From an uncultured Methanobrevibacter sp. (lineage in GTDB: Archaea; Methanobacteriota; Methanobacteria; Methanobacteriales; Methanobacteriaceae): 35,053 bases of DNA. The stretch lies in contig CADBHR010000005.1 of NCBI GenBank assembly GCA_902794475.1, forward strand, positions 1 through 35,053. The letters run 5' to 3'. Every line of letters starts with the position of its first letter. Position 1 is the first letter of the stretch. The notes below the pieces were generated by a model. The model was not told the DNA's origin, ran no database searches, and saw only the letters and a list, made by a program, of their open reading frames with translations. A program made the position numbers and the translations under genes. This document shows, one piece after another, positions 24,875-32,915 of this stretch.

Positions 24875-26362
24875 TTAATATTGTTTGCTTGACATTGGCA
24901 CTCCGGTTAACTGTGATGCTTCCATGGTCAATGCAAGCAGGTCTTGACGTTCAAGATTTTCTATATCAGTGTTTCCTGCCTGTTGAGTCAAGGATGTCAC
25001 TTCCTGAGTCATTGCCTCTATATAATTTGCAACTTGCTGACCTTTTCTTATAGGATCCAGTCTTCTTCTGAGCATCCTGTCCTGTGTGGCAATTCCTTTA
25101 GGGCATATTCCTTCAGAACAACTTTGACAGACCTTACATCCTATTGAAATTAATGCGGAGGTTGCAACATACACGGCATCTGCACCTAAAGCAATTGCTT
25201 TTGCCACATCCGCTCCGGACCTTATTCCACCGGCAGCCACAAGACTGACCTCGCTTCTTAAGTTTATCTCCTTAAGTGCATCATCAGCCTTTACAATCGC
25301 TTCTATTGTAGGAATACCTGCATGTTCAGTAACTACTTCAGGTCCGGCACCGGTTCCTCCCTGCATACCGTCGACTACAATTATGTCTGCGCCTGCCTTT
25401 GCTGCAATCTTTACATCCTGTTCAACCCTACCTGATGCGAATTTCACAATGATAGGTATTTTCCAGTCGGTGATTTCCCTTAACTGGTTGATTTTCATGC
25501 CTAAATCCTCAGGTCCGACAATATCCATGTGTCTTGCAGGACTTAATGCTGAGGTTCCTTCCGGAATGTTTCTGACTCTAGCCACTTCAGCAGTCACCTT
25601 ATGGGAAAGCAAATGTCCGCCCATACCTGATTTTGCACCTTGACCTATCTTTATCTCAACGGCTTCAGCATTGTTAAGGTAACTGGCTGAAACTCCAAAA
25701 CGACCGGATGCATACTGGGCAATCAGCTTATCGGCATAATGCCTCTCTTCAGGAAGCATTCCCCCTTCACCTGTATTGGTTATAGTGCCCACTTTACTGC
25801 TTCCAATAGCAAGTGCTATTTTTGCCTCTTTGCTCAGTGCGCCGAAAGACATTGCTCCAATCATGATTGGAGTATCGATTTCGATTGGGTTTTCAGCAAA
25901 CCTGTCCCCAAGCACTACTGAAGTCTTGCAGGTTTCCCTGTATGAATCTATTGGAGGCCTTGAAACCTGTGCAGGCAATATGCTTAAATCGTCAAATGTT
26001 GGGATTTTCCTGGTCAGTCCACATCCGCGCACTTTATATGCTCCGCTTTGGCTTTTACGTTTGATTTCAACCATTGTTGAATTTGACCAGATTCCTCTGC
26101 CTTCATCTACAAGAGGCCTGACATATATTGCGTGTGTCGGACACATTTCTTCACATATTTTACATCCTACACAGTTTTCCTGATGAATAGGAAGCGGTTC
26201 GTCATTGATTACCTCATATACGTTGTGAGGGCAATTTGAATAGCAGCTGTAACAGTTTTTACATGCTGATTTTTTAGGATTGTCACATAAATACCAGCAG
26301 CAGCCAGGCCTATCATTGTTCTGTCTACATATCTCTATCTTTCTTTCAACAGTGAATGACAT
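24875..26362 (-). CDS. Archaeal glutamate synthase, FMN-binding catalytic subunit with ferredoxin domain
   Basis: A 495-residue subunit that makes glutamate from 2-oxoglutarate and glutamine-derived ammonia. The N-terminus holds two [4Fe-4S] motifs (C34, C37, C40, C44; C64, C67, C70, C74), which would pass electrons to the flavin. The barrel (about 130-440) is the GltS FMN domain: PIMIGAMSFGALSKEAK, GTITNTGEGGMLPEER, QGAKSGMGGHLL, DGMQGGTGAGP, AAGGIRSGADVAKAIALGAD. Near 408-420, CKVCQSCSEGICPKG supplies the cysteines of the extra cluster. It starts directly after the FrhB-like stop (TAGATG), with GAGGGGGT inside that gene's end, so the two are tightly coupled. It is the last of the four glutamate synthase genes. 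Confidence 0.93.
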   Translation of the reverse strand: MSFTVERKIEICRQNNDRPGCCWYLCDNPKKSACKNCYSCYSNCPHNVYEVINDEPLPIHQENCVGCKICEEMCPTHAIYVRPLVDEGRGIWSNSTMVEIKRKSQSGAYKVRGCGLTRKIPTFDDLSILPAQVSRPPIDSYRETCKTSVVLGDRFAENPIEIDTPIMIGAMSFGALSKEAKIALAIGSSKVGTITNTGEGGMLPEERHYADKLIAQYASGRFGVSASYLNNAEAVEIKIGQGAKSGMGGHLLSHKVTAEVARVRNIPEGTSALSPARHMDIVGPEDLGMKINQLREITDWKIPIIVKFASGRVEQDVKIAAKAGADIIVVDGMQGGTGAGPEVVTEHAGIPTIEAIVKADDALKEINLRSEVSLVAAGGIRSGADVAKAIALGADAVYVATSALISIGCKVCQSCSEGICPKGIATQDRMLRRRLDPIRKGQQVANYIEAMTQEVTSLTQQAGNTDIENLERQDLLALTMEASQLTGVPMSSKQY

Positions 26363-27436
26363 CTAATTTACCCCCTCTTTTATATCTCTTAACGGTTTGA
26401 ATACCGGGCATACCGAATATTTTGTTCCACCGGATTTAACAATCTCATCAATTTCTCTTGTTATCTTTGCATAAGGCTTCCAGGCCAGGTCATCTTTTTT
26501 ATCAACAATGAGGGCCTCGGTAACGATTTCATTGGTCAACAGATAGTCTAAAAGTGTAGTTACAATGGAACCGTCCTGTCCCTGGCTATGTTTCAATGAC
26601 CTGACTGTCAGCACTTTAATAAAGTTACCAATCGGTTTTTTATTGTCGTTTCGTAAATTTTGAGGTGTAAAAGTTCTTGGACAAACTGCAAAACATGCAT
26701 GGCAGTCTTGAGGGCATTCACCTTTCATTATCGGTTTTGTATCATCAATTGTTATCAGATTGTCAGGACATACATATTCACATGCTCCACAGAGCACACA
26801 TGCCCCTATATCGATGATATTTGACTTCAAATCTAAGAAATTAGACTCTGAAATTTCATTATTAATTGAATCGTCTGATTTTTGCCTCTGATACAATACT
26901 GGCCTAGCAAGAAATTCCTTATTTTCTATATGTTCCAGATTTTTGCTAATTTTGTTTCCAGCAAGTTTATTGAGTAAATTAAATTGAAATTCAGTAAGGT
27001 CTTTGGCTTCAATGAATTTTTGTTCTATTGCTCCATTGACTATTTCCTCTCCTTTTTCGGTTCTGATTATCACTGTTGACCAGCCATCATCTGATCCAAT
27101 GGAACCTACTGAAATGTCGGATGTTTCTGATGTCAATTCAACGCATATGTTACAGTTTTTTCTAATGATTCTTTTAGCTACAGATAACGGTATTTTCACT
27201 GTTTCTTTGGTTTTCAGTAATAAAAATACGAATCCTTTATCAATCTGGAATTTTTCAATGTCATCCATTTTCAAATCATATTCCTCTAAAAGATTTTCAA
27301 AGTACTTATATGAAAAATTCTCCATACAAAATAAGCCCAGTTTAACATCAATAGGGCTGTCAGTATAATGTTGCAGTTTGGATGCTGCCATAATTTCGCA
27401 TGGTGTTCCTACCATTGCTATCCTATGTTCACTCAT
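26363..27436 (-). CDS. FrhB-like F420/iron-sulfur subunit, domain order reversed
   Basis: A 357-residue protein of the F420-hydrogenase/dehydrogenase beta family. In FrhB, two ferredoxin clusters and the FrhB_FdhB_N domain (PF04422) come first, then FrhB_FdhB_C (PF04432). Here the order is swapped. Residues 1-170 are the C-type domain (RIAMVGTPCEIMAASKL, LGLFCMENFSY, KNCNICVE, DISVGSIGSDDGWSTVIIRT). Residues 205-357 are the N part: clusters C213/C216/C219/C223 and C241/C245/C248/C252, then GQDGSIVTTLLDYLL and GGTKYSVCPVFKPLRD. The family binds FAD and uses reduced F420 as electron donor. Placed between glutamate synthase parts, it probably feeds electrons from F420H2 to GltS. AGGAG precedes ATG 27436. 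Confidence 0.85.
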   Translation of the reverse strand: MSEHRIAMVGTPCEIMAASKLQHYTDSPIDVKLGLFCMENFSYKYFENLLEEYDLKMDDIEKFQIDKGFVFLLLKTKETVKIPLSVAKRIIRKNCNICVELTSETSDISVGSIGSDDGWSTVIIRTEKGEEIVNGAIEQKFIEAKDLTEFQFNLLNKLAGNKISKNLEHIENKEFLARPVLYQRQKSDDSINNEISESNFLDLKSNIIDIGACVLCGACEYVCPDNLITIDDTKPIMKGECPQDCHACFAVCPRTFTPQNLRNDNKKPIGNFIKVLTVRSLKHSQGQDGSIVTTLLDYLLTNEIVTEALIVDKKDDLAWKPYAKITREIDEIVKSGGTKYSVCPVFKPLRDIKEGVN

Positions 27437-27447
27437 TTTCTTAGCTC

Positions 27448-28101
27448 CTATTGTATATTAACGATTTTTTTAAAACTTTTATAGTCCTCATCACTTAAAT
27501 CAAAATCATATTGAGTTAAAATTTCTTTAAGCTCTTTTTGATCCTCTTGTGTGGCTTTATCCATAACGGCATTCTTTCCTAAGCTTTTCACATCTCCAAG
27601 AACATAAATGCTTCCCCTCATGATTGATTCACCAACGTCATCGGTTACGTCGCCGAGTATTATTAGTCTGCCTCCCATCATGAGAAGTCCAGTCATATAT
27701 CCGCTGTTTCCGCCGATTATTACGGTTCCACCTTTCATGATTTCTCCAGTTCTTGAACCTGTGCTTCCTTTTACTAATACGGTTCCGCCATAGATTCCCT
27801 GTCCTGCACCGTCACCTGCTGTACCTTCAATGATAAGTTCTCCTTCTGTCATGTTGTCTCCGGCAAACCATCCTGCGTTTCCGTTGATATGTATCCTTGG
27901 GCCGTTGACCATGGTGCCGACAAAATAACCTGCAGACCCGTTAATTTCTATTTCAACATCTTCAATCAAGCCTGCGCAGATATTGTGTCTGGATTCAGGA
28001 TTGTTAATAATGAGTTTATCGTGAGTTATGGCCTGTTCTTTTATGGTACGGTTTAATTCCTTCTCATCCATATTTTCTGCATTGATAACATATTCTTTCA
28101 T
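27448..28101 (-). CDS. Glutamate synthase GXGXG (domain 3) subunit
   Basis: A 217-residue right-handed beta-helix protein matching the C-terminal GXGXG domain of bacterial GltB and the FwdC subunit of formylmethanofuran dehydrogenase (PF01493). Regular glycine-rich turns recur about every 19 residues: GSAGYFVGTMVNGPRIHING, NAGWFAGDNMTEGELIIEG, TAGDGAGQGIYGGTVLVKG, STGSRTGEIMKGGTVIIGG, NSGYMTGLLMMGGRLIILG. In the full-length enzyme this domain holds the others together and lines the ammonia tunnel. Here, as in other methanogens, it is a separate gene beside the amidotransferase and GltS parts. GAGGGGGT precedes the ATG. Confidence 0.92.
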   Translation of the reverse strand: MKEYVINAENMDEKELNRTIKEQAITHDKLIINNPESRHNICAGLIEDVEIEINGSAGYFVGTMVNGPRIHINGNAGWFAGDNMTEGELIIEGTAGDGAGQGIYGGTVLVKGSTGSRTGEIMKGGTVIIGGNSGYMTGLLMMGGRLIILGDVTDDVGESIMRGSIYVLGDVKSLGKNAVMDKATQEDQKELKEILTQYDFDLSDEDYKSFKKIVNIQ

Positions 28102-28116
28102 AGATAAACCCCCTCA

Positions 28117-29034
28117 TCAGATAGTGTAAGCTCTTGTTTCACCTGGAGCTATCTGTTCTATTTCATTGGAATCTGTGACATCATGCAATGCCATTTCCTC
28201 TGAAGCTATTGCAAAAATTTCATCAGTTTCCACCATTACTCCTGGCCTGAGACCAAGTTTGTCCTTTGCAATTCCGATTCCGTTGGGAGTTCCGACCAAT
28301 ATTGAAAATGGGCCGTCCAAATCAATTACCGCCTGGTCAAGGGCTTCCTCCAATTTATATCCCTGATCAAGTTTATCGGCCATGTAGTGAACTATGCATT
28401 CTGTATCGTTGAATGATTCAAAAGTGTGTCCTTTTCTCTCTAAAGGATCTCTGATTTTCCAGTAATTGGTGATTTGGCCATTGTGCACTACAGTTATGTC
28501 TGGTATGATGTAGCTTTGGTATGGGTGTGCATGATAGCGGTCCACACCACTTTCTGTTGCAAAACGAGTATGTCCTATTCCGTGTGTTCCCCTTCTGCTT
28601 TGAACATCAAACCTTTCTGCAATGTCCTTTACTTTTCCGGTGTCCTTTATCATTTCAAATGAATGTGAACCGTTGATTGCCCTTACGTTTTCAAGCTCGT
28701 CTATCTCTCTTATGCATGGCTGTAAAAGAGAGTACTCGTCCAATGCTATTTTACATTTGTATACGTCTGAGTCGCCTACAGACTCTATTAACTGTTCTTC
28801 GAATATTGGACTTATCTGATTTAATAATGATTTTAAATTGTCTAATGCTCCTCTTCTTCTTTGTACTTCGATATTTAATTGATAATAATTTTCAGGGAAA
28901 TCTAAACTGCCATAGATTGCATAACCTGCTGAATCCGGGCCCCTGTGTTGTAGGGATTCCAACATTGATGTCAATGCCTGGCCTACATTGTGAGTTTTTT
29001 TATCTTTGTATATTACACCTGCTATTCCACACAT
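28117..29034 (-). CDS. Glutamate synthase glutaminase subunit (class II amidotransferase)
   Basis: A 305-residue Ntn-hydrolase that frees ammonia from glutamine for the GltS subunit, the separate equivalent of GltB domain 1. Start at ATG 29034 is certain: it gives MCGIAGV, placing the catalytic Cys at position 2, and GGAGGT (29041-29046) lies six bases upstream. A longer in-frame reading to 29073 would bury the cysteine. Seen: LQHRGPDSAGYA, RGTHGIGHTRFATESGVDRYHAHPY, VVHNGQITNYWKIR, FNDTECIVHYM and DGPFSILVG. First gene of the four-gene set; the region upstream (to glnA) is the only place for its promoter. Confidence 0.95.
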   Translation of the reverse strand: MCGIAGVIYKDKKTHNVGQALTSMLESLQHRGPDSAGYAIYGSLDFPENYYQLNIEVQRRRGALDNLKSLLNQISPIFEEQLIESVGDSDVYKCKIALDEYSLLQPCIREIDELENVRAINGSHSFEMIKDTGKVKDIAERFDVQSRRGTHGIGHTRFATESGVDRYHAHPYQSYIIPDITVVHNGQITNYWKIRDPLERKGHTFESFNDTECIVHYMADKLDQGYKLEEALDQAVIDLDGPFSILVGTPNGIGIAKDKLGLRPGVMVETDEIFAIASEEMALHDVTDSNEIEQIAPGETRAYTI

Positions 29035-29040
29035 TTTTTT

Positions 29041-29046
29041 ACCTCC
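29041..29046 (-). promoter_or_regulatory. Ribosome binding site fixing the amidotransferase start
   Basis: GGAGGT on the minus strand, six bases before ATG 29034. It is the strongest ribosome binding site in the window and shows that Cys2 of MCGIAGV becomes the N-terminal nucleophile after Met removal. Confidence 0.8.
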
Positions 29047-29372
29047 AAACAAAATAATAGGTGAATACAACATGTAAGTTAATGACAGATCAAATCAATA
29101 ACTTAAGTCGAGTTTATTTTAAATCTGATATCTCAGTTTTTCATCATGCTTGAAATATCATGATTTAGATTTCATATGCCTAATGACTGCAATTCTAAAA
29201 TTACCATATGCCTTAAAAAAAATAATTCTAAAATCTTAAAAACTGTTTAACTTCAATATTTTACTGTTTTCTGATTTCGCTTTAATTCTCAACCTCCAAA
29301 AAAATTTAAAAGTAATTGGCAGCCCATTTAAAGACCAAATTTTAAACAAGACCGCCAATCAATTCAGTGATA
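29047..29372. other. Intergenic region between glnA and the glutamate synthase genes
   Basis: About 330 nt holding the glnA terminator (29299-29359) and, presumably, the promoter of the amidotransferase gene. I find no strong TATA box and no second GGAA-N6-TTCC operator. A direct repeat CATATGCCT occurs at 29173-29181 and 29205-29213, 32 nt apart, or about three helical turns. No ORF with a usable start is seen. Confidence 0.4.
29299..29359 (-). terminator. Terminator after glnA
   Basis: On the minus strand, after the glnA stop, ATTGGC (29354-29359) pairs with GCCAAT (29315-29320) around an A/T-rich loop. It is followed by TTAAATTTTTTT (about 29299-29309). A long loop weakens the hairpin, but stem plus T-run is the best terminator candidate here. 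Confidence 0.45.
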
Positions 29373-30710
29373 TTATACGTTTAAGTACTCATCCCTTTCA
29401 TAATCGAAGACTTGAATTCTATAAGCATCCCATTCGGCTCTTTTGATGTTATAGAATTGATTAAATACTTTTTCTCCAAGAGCGTTTTTAACAACCTCGT
29501 CCTCTTCTAATGAATGGTATGCTTCCCATAAACTTGTTGGTAAGTTGCCGATTCCTTTTTGGGCAATTTCATCTTCAGAAAGTGCGAAAAGGTTTTCTTC
29601 AGTCGGTTCACCAGGGTCAATCTTATTGTCCATACCGTCTAAACCAGCTTCAAGCAGTACTGCAAATGCCAGGTATGGGTTACATGATGGGTCAGCTGAC
29701 CTGCATTCGATTCTTGTACCTAAGCCACGGGATGCAGGAATTCTTAATAATGTTGATCTGTTCTTGAAACCGTAAGCTATGTAACATGGTGCTTCGTATC
29801 CCGGCACCAAACGTTTATAAGAGTTGACTGTTGGGGATAATATTGCTGATAAAGCCTGTGCATGTTTCAGCAATCCTCCAATGAAGTATAATGCATCTTG
29901 TGAGATTTGATTTTCAGTGTCAGGATCGTAGAAAATGTTTTTTCCGTCTTTAAACAAACTTTGATTACAGTGCATTCCACTACCGTTGATTCCAAGGAAC
30001 GGTTTTGGCATGAATGTTGCTTTAAAGCCTAAATTGTTAACTACAGCTTTGACAGCTTCCTTAAATGTTATTACAGCATCAGCTGTTTTTAAAGCGTCTG
30101 CATATTTAAAGTCAACTTCGTGCTGACCTGCTGCCACTTCATGGTGACTTACTTCAACATTGAAATCCAATTTTTCCAAACCTAATACGATTTCCCTTCT
30201 GATATCGGTACCCTGGTCTAGAGGTTCTACATCAAAATATTCAGCTTCGTCGGCAGGTATGTAATTTCCATCTTCATCTTTAGTAATGATGAAGAATTCA
30301 GGTTCCGGACCCATATTGAATTGGTATCCTCTTTTTTCTGCCAATTGCAATGATTTTTTAAGTACTCCCCTTGGATCACCGCCATATGGTTTTCCTTCTG
30401 TAGTAAAAATATCACATATGAATCTGCTGGTACCTTTCACTTCAGGCCTCCATGGAATTGTTGAAAATGTGTCGATATCAGGTTTTGCAAGTAAATCACT
30501 GTCATTGATTGAAGCTAAACCTGCAATTGAGGATCCGTCAAACAATAATCCATCATTTACAATATCTTCAACATCATCAGCTTTTTTAAGAGGTACTGCC
30601 ATGCTTTTTGGTAATCCGTGTATGTCTGAGAGTTCTAATTTCAAAAATTTTATGTCGTTTACATCAATTGTTTTAATTATTTTGTCTAATTTATCATCTC
30701 TTGCTGACAT
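29373..30710 (-). CDS. glnA: Glutamine synthetase, type I
   Basis: Makes glutamine from glutamate, ammonia and ATP, the entry of ammonia into metabolism. At 445 residues it has the usual GSI length and motifs: [92 protein letters not shown], and [19 protein letters not shown] with active-site arginines. A bacterial GSI-beta adenylylation loop is not obvious, which fits control at transcription. The gene has its own promoter with an NrpR-type operator and is followed by the glutamate synthase genes on the same strand. Together they form the GS-GOGAT route. Confidence 0.97.
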   Translation of the reverse strand: MSARDDKLDKIIKTIDVNDIKFLKLELSDIHGLPKSMAVPLKKADDVEDIVNDGLLFDGSSIAGLASINDSDLLAKPDIDTFSTIPWRPEVKGTSRFICDIFTTEGKPYGGDPRGVLKKSLQLAEKRGYQFNMGPEPEFFIITKDEDGNYIPADEAEYFDVEPLDQGTDIRREIVLGLEKLDFNVEVSHHEVAAGQHEVDFKYADALKTADAVITFKEAVKAVVNNLGFKATFMPKPFLGINGSGMHCNQSLFKDGKNIFYDPDTENQISQDALYFIGGLLKHAQALSAILSPTVNSYKRLVPGYEAPCYIAYGFKNRSTLLRIPASRGLGTRIECRSADPSCNPYLAFAVLLEAGLDGMDNKIDPGEPTEENLFALSEDEIAQKGIGNLPTSLWEAYHSLEEDEVVKNALGEKVFNQFYNIKRAEWDAYRIQVFDYERDEYLNV

Positions 30711-30817
30711 TATTTCACATCAATATTTGAGTTTATTTTTCATTTAGCCGAATATTTTGAAAGTTGAAAAAATTTTTTACTAAATGAATTTAAAATGTAT
30801 TAGTCGGAAATACATTG

Positions 30818-30839
30818 TCGGAAGGAATGTTCCTTCCGA
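30818..30839. promoter_or_regulatory. NrpR-type operator of glnA
   Basis: Perfect inverted repeat of 10-bp arms TCGGAAGGAA (30818-30827) and TTCCTTCCGA (30830-30839) around TG. It contains the GGAA-N6-TTCC pattern known for the euryarchaeal nitrogen repressor NrpR. It starts at the predicted transcription start for glnA, so bound repressor would block initiation. An extra half-site GTCGGAA lies at 30803-30809, 14 bp from the same word in the main site (30817-30823). Expected behaviour: repression with ample nitrogen, relief by 2-oxoglutarate. Confidence 0.8.
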
Positions 30840-30860
30840 TTAATAAATTTAGTAGTATTG

Positions 30861-30870
30861 ATATATAAAT
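30861..30870 (-). promoter_or_regulatory. TATA box of glnA
   Basis: The minus strand reads ATTTATATAT, preceded by CAAAAT (BRE-like). The start site is expected near 30839, right at the operator, with a leader of about 130 nt to the ATG at 30710. Confidence 0.6.
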
Positions 30871-31042
30871 ATTTTGAATATGAAAAAAAATTAAAACTAA
30901 AATAAAACTTGGATTTTCTTAATTTCCTGCTAATTTATGTAAAATTAATTAAAATAACTCTTTTAAATGTTATTAAAAATAGATTAAAGAAAAATAGTAA
31001 TAATAAATAAAAAAAATAGATAATTTAATGAAAAATATTTTT

Positions 31043-32770
31043 CTAAATATTTGTCATGTCATCAGCGGAATCTATTTCAAAATTCAGGAATGTCCCCTGA
31101 CTTTCACGCGGAATTTGTTTTATGGATGTTGTATTCTTATCCTTGAACAATATCTCAACAGTGTGATTTTCATAATCAAATGTGACATTGGTATCATTCT
31201 TAAAGTTAAATGAAGTTGTAAATTCATCATTTACCTTTATAGCATATGTTGAGTTCTTCTTAAATATTCCAGTTGAATAAGCAATTGAGGAATTATCCAA
31301 AAAGATTTCATATGTACATGAATTAACATCCCTTGAAGAAACGGTATACTGTTCATGAACTGTTGCATTACTATTTTCATAACTATGGGTCATTACAGTT
31401 CCCTCAAACACTTGCTTTAAGCGTGTATTTTGAATCACATTTCCTTCTTCAAGATTTAAGAAGTTTTTAGCCTCTTTAGGCAATCTTAATACATTAGGTT
31501 CGCCGTCCCTTGCATCTTTGATTATATAAGTGTTGTCATCAATCTGTATCGTATCGTTTTCCTTTACACCCAATGTCATCATGGCATCGGTCGGCATACG
31601 TATTATGTCCAATTCGTCTTCAATTGCAATGTCAACCGTATAAGGTCCCCTTACAGTAATTGTATTGTCTCTTGGTGAATCATCAGCATAAACAATCAGG
31701 TTTCTGGAATTAGGCTCGATAGATAAAATACCATTTTCAAAATGTGCCGCTCCGATAAACGTTGAAATCATTAAAAGCAATATAACGATAGATATTATAA
31801 GGGGAAAATGAATTTTGATAAACGATCTTACAAGGTTGCCTTTAGGCGTCTTTTTAAACATTAGGATTGATTTTATGATAACCTTGACAATATAGTAGAT
31901 TGCAATAATAAGGCCGATTACTCCAATCATAATACCGATAGCCAATGGAACGAAGCTAACGAAAAATATTGTAAATAAACCCAATATAACCAATGACAAT
32001 CCAACAATTGACATTCGGATAAAATGACCGATTTCGTCAATCATGATAACACGGCCATATTTATTTGCACGGCTCATGATTGTCCTAACAACCTCATTGG
32101 CCATTAAGTTCAAATCCTCAAGAGGGGACATGTCATGCTCGATTGCACCGATGTCCACTTCAGTTATTGAAATTCCCAATACATCAGCATCAATGACTAT
32201 ACCCACATCGACACCATAGTCCTTTTCAAAATTAATGCGTTTCAATACATCCTTACGTGCTGCAAACTGACCGCTTAAAGGTTGCTCAAAAGTAATTTCA
32301 GGAAAGAAAAAGTTTAAAAGCGGTTTCGCTGTAAGTTCAGTTACACGTCCACGAGCACGTGCGAATTTGGTTTTGGTAATATCGGTTTTGCCTTCGAGAA
32401 TCGGCATAATCATAGCCTCAACCTTTTTGGAAGTCAGGTTATGAATGTCCGCATCAATGAAAGCTATAATATCACATTCCGCTTCCCTATAACCAGTAAA
32501 CAATGCTTCACCCTTACCCTTGTTGATATCATGGGTAATTACACGAGCTCCGGCATTAATCGCTTCGGCTTCGGTGTTATCGGATGAACCATCATTGACA
32601 ACGAGTATCTCATCAACAAAGGATACCTCCCTAACCACTTCGACAACTTTGGCTACAGTATCCTCTTCGTTGTAGGCAGGAATGATTACTGAAACCTTCT
32701 GGTATTTTTTAGGTTTTTGGGTTTTAATGCCCGCCAGCAAAAATGCAATAATTACAAAAAACCAATACAA
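31043..32770 (-). CDS. Membrane GT2/GpgS-like glycosyltransferase with extracytoplasmic domain
   Basis: A 575-residue protein in three parts. An N-terminal helix (1-14) leads to a GT-A domain (about 24-245) with VSVIIPAYNEEDTVAKVV, LVVNDGSSDNT, DINKGKGEALFTG and AFIDADIHN. Further on, QPLSGQFAARKDVL, YGVDVGIVIDADVLG and VDIGAIEHDMSPL resemble glucosyl-3-phosphoglycerate synthases. Three membrane helices follow (about 250-270, 272-298, 322-342). The last 230 residues should lie outside the cell: they contain eight N-X-S/T sequons (N405 to N546) and two similar barrel-like repeats, IRMPTDAMMTLGVKENDTIQ and VLRLPKEAKNFLNLEEGNVI. The start is TTG 32770 with GGTGA eight bases before. Donor and acceptor are unknown; it may glycosylate a lipid or wall precursor. 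Confidence 0.82.
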   Translation of the reverse strand: MYWFFVIIAFLLAGIKTQKPKKYQKVSVIIPAYNEEDTVAKVVEVVREVSFVDEILVVNDGSSDNTEAEAINAGARVITHDINKGKGEALFTGYREAECDIIAFIDADIHNLTSKKVEAMIMPILEGKTDITKTKFARARGRVTELTAKPLLNFFFPEITFEQPLSGQFAARKDVLKRINFEKDYGVDVGIVIDADVLGISITEVDIGAIEHDMSPLEDLNLMANEVVRTIMSRANKYGRVIMIDEIGHFIRMSIVGLSLVILGLFTIFFVSFVPLAIGIMIGVIGLIIAIYYIVKVIIKSILMFKKTPKGNLVRSFIKIHFPLIISIVILLLMISTFIGAAHFENGILSIEPNSRNLIVYADDSPRDNTITVRGPYTVDIAIEDELDIIRMPTDAMMTLGVKENDTIQIDDNTYIIKDARDGEPNVLRLPKEAKNFLNLEEGNVIQNTRLKQVFEGTVMTHSYENSNATVHEQYTVSSRDVNSCTYEIFLDNSSIAYSTGIFKKNSTYAIKVNDEFTTSFNFKNDTNVTFDYENHTVEILFKDKNTTSIKQIPRESQGTFLNFEIDSADDMTNI

Positions 32771-32915
32771 TTTAAATTCACCGTTTTTAATTTCTACATT
32801 ATTATTTTTATAATTTAAATAGTTATAAATGTTATTATTAATTCAAACAAAAAATTATTAATTAATAAGCAATAATATTGAATTAAAAAGAAATATTGAT
32901 TTAGGTAGTAATTAG

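Larger units (their letters stand above)
30711..31042. other. glnA control region and upstream gene's 3' flank
   Basis: About 330 nt with no gene. From right to left: T-rich minus-strand runs following the glycosyltransferase stop (about 30990-31042, with GAAAAATATTTTTC at 31030-31043), then A/T-rich DNA, the glnA TATA box and the NrpR-type operator. The untranslated glnA leader (about 30711-30839) has no riboswitch-like conserved core that I can recognise. Confidence 0.5.

Noticed and set aside
28990-29073. N-terminal extension of the amidotransferase to 29073
   Set aside because: It would put residues ahead of the Cys nucleophile that must become N-terminal, and the GGAGGT site lies after it.
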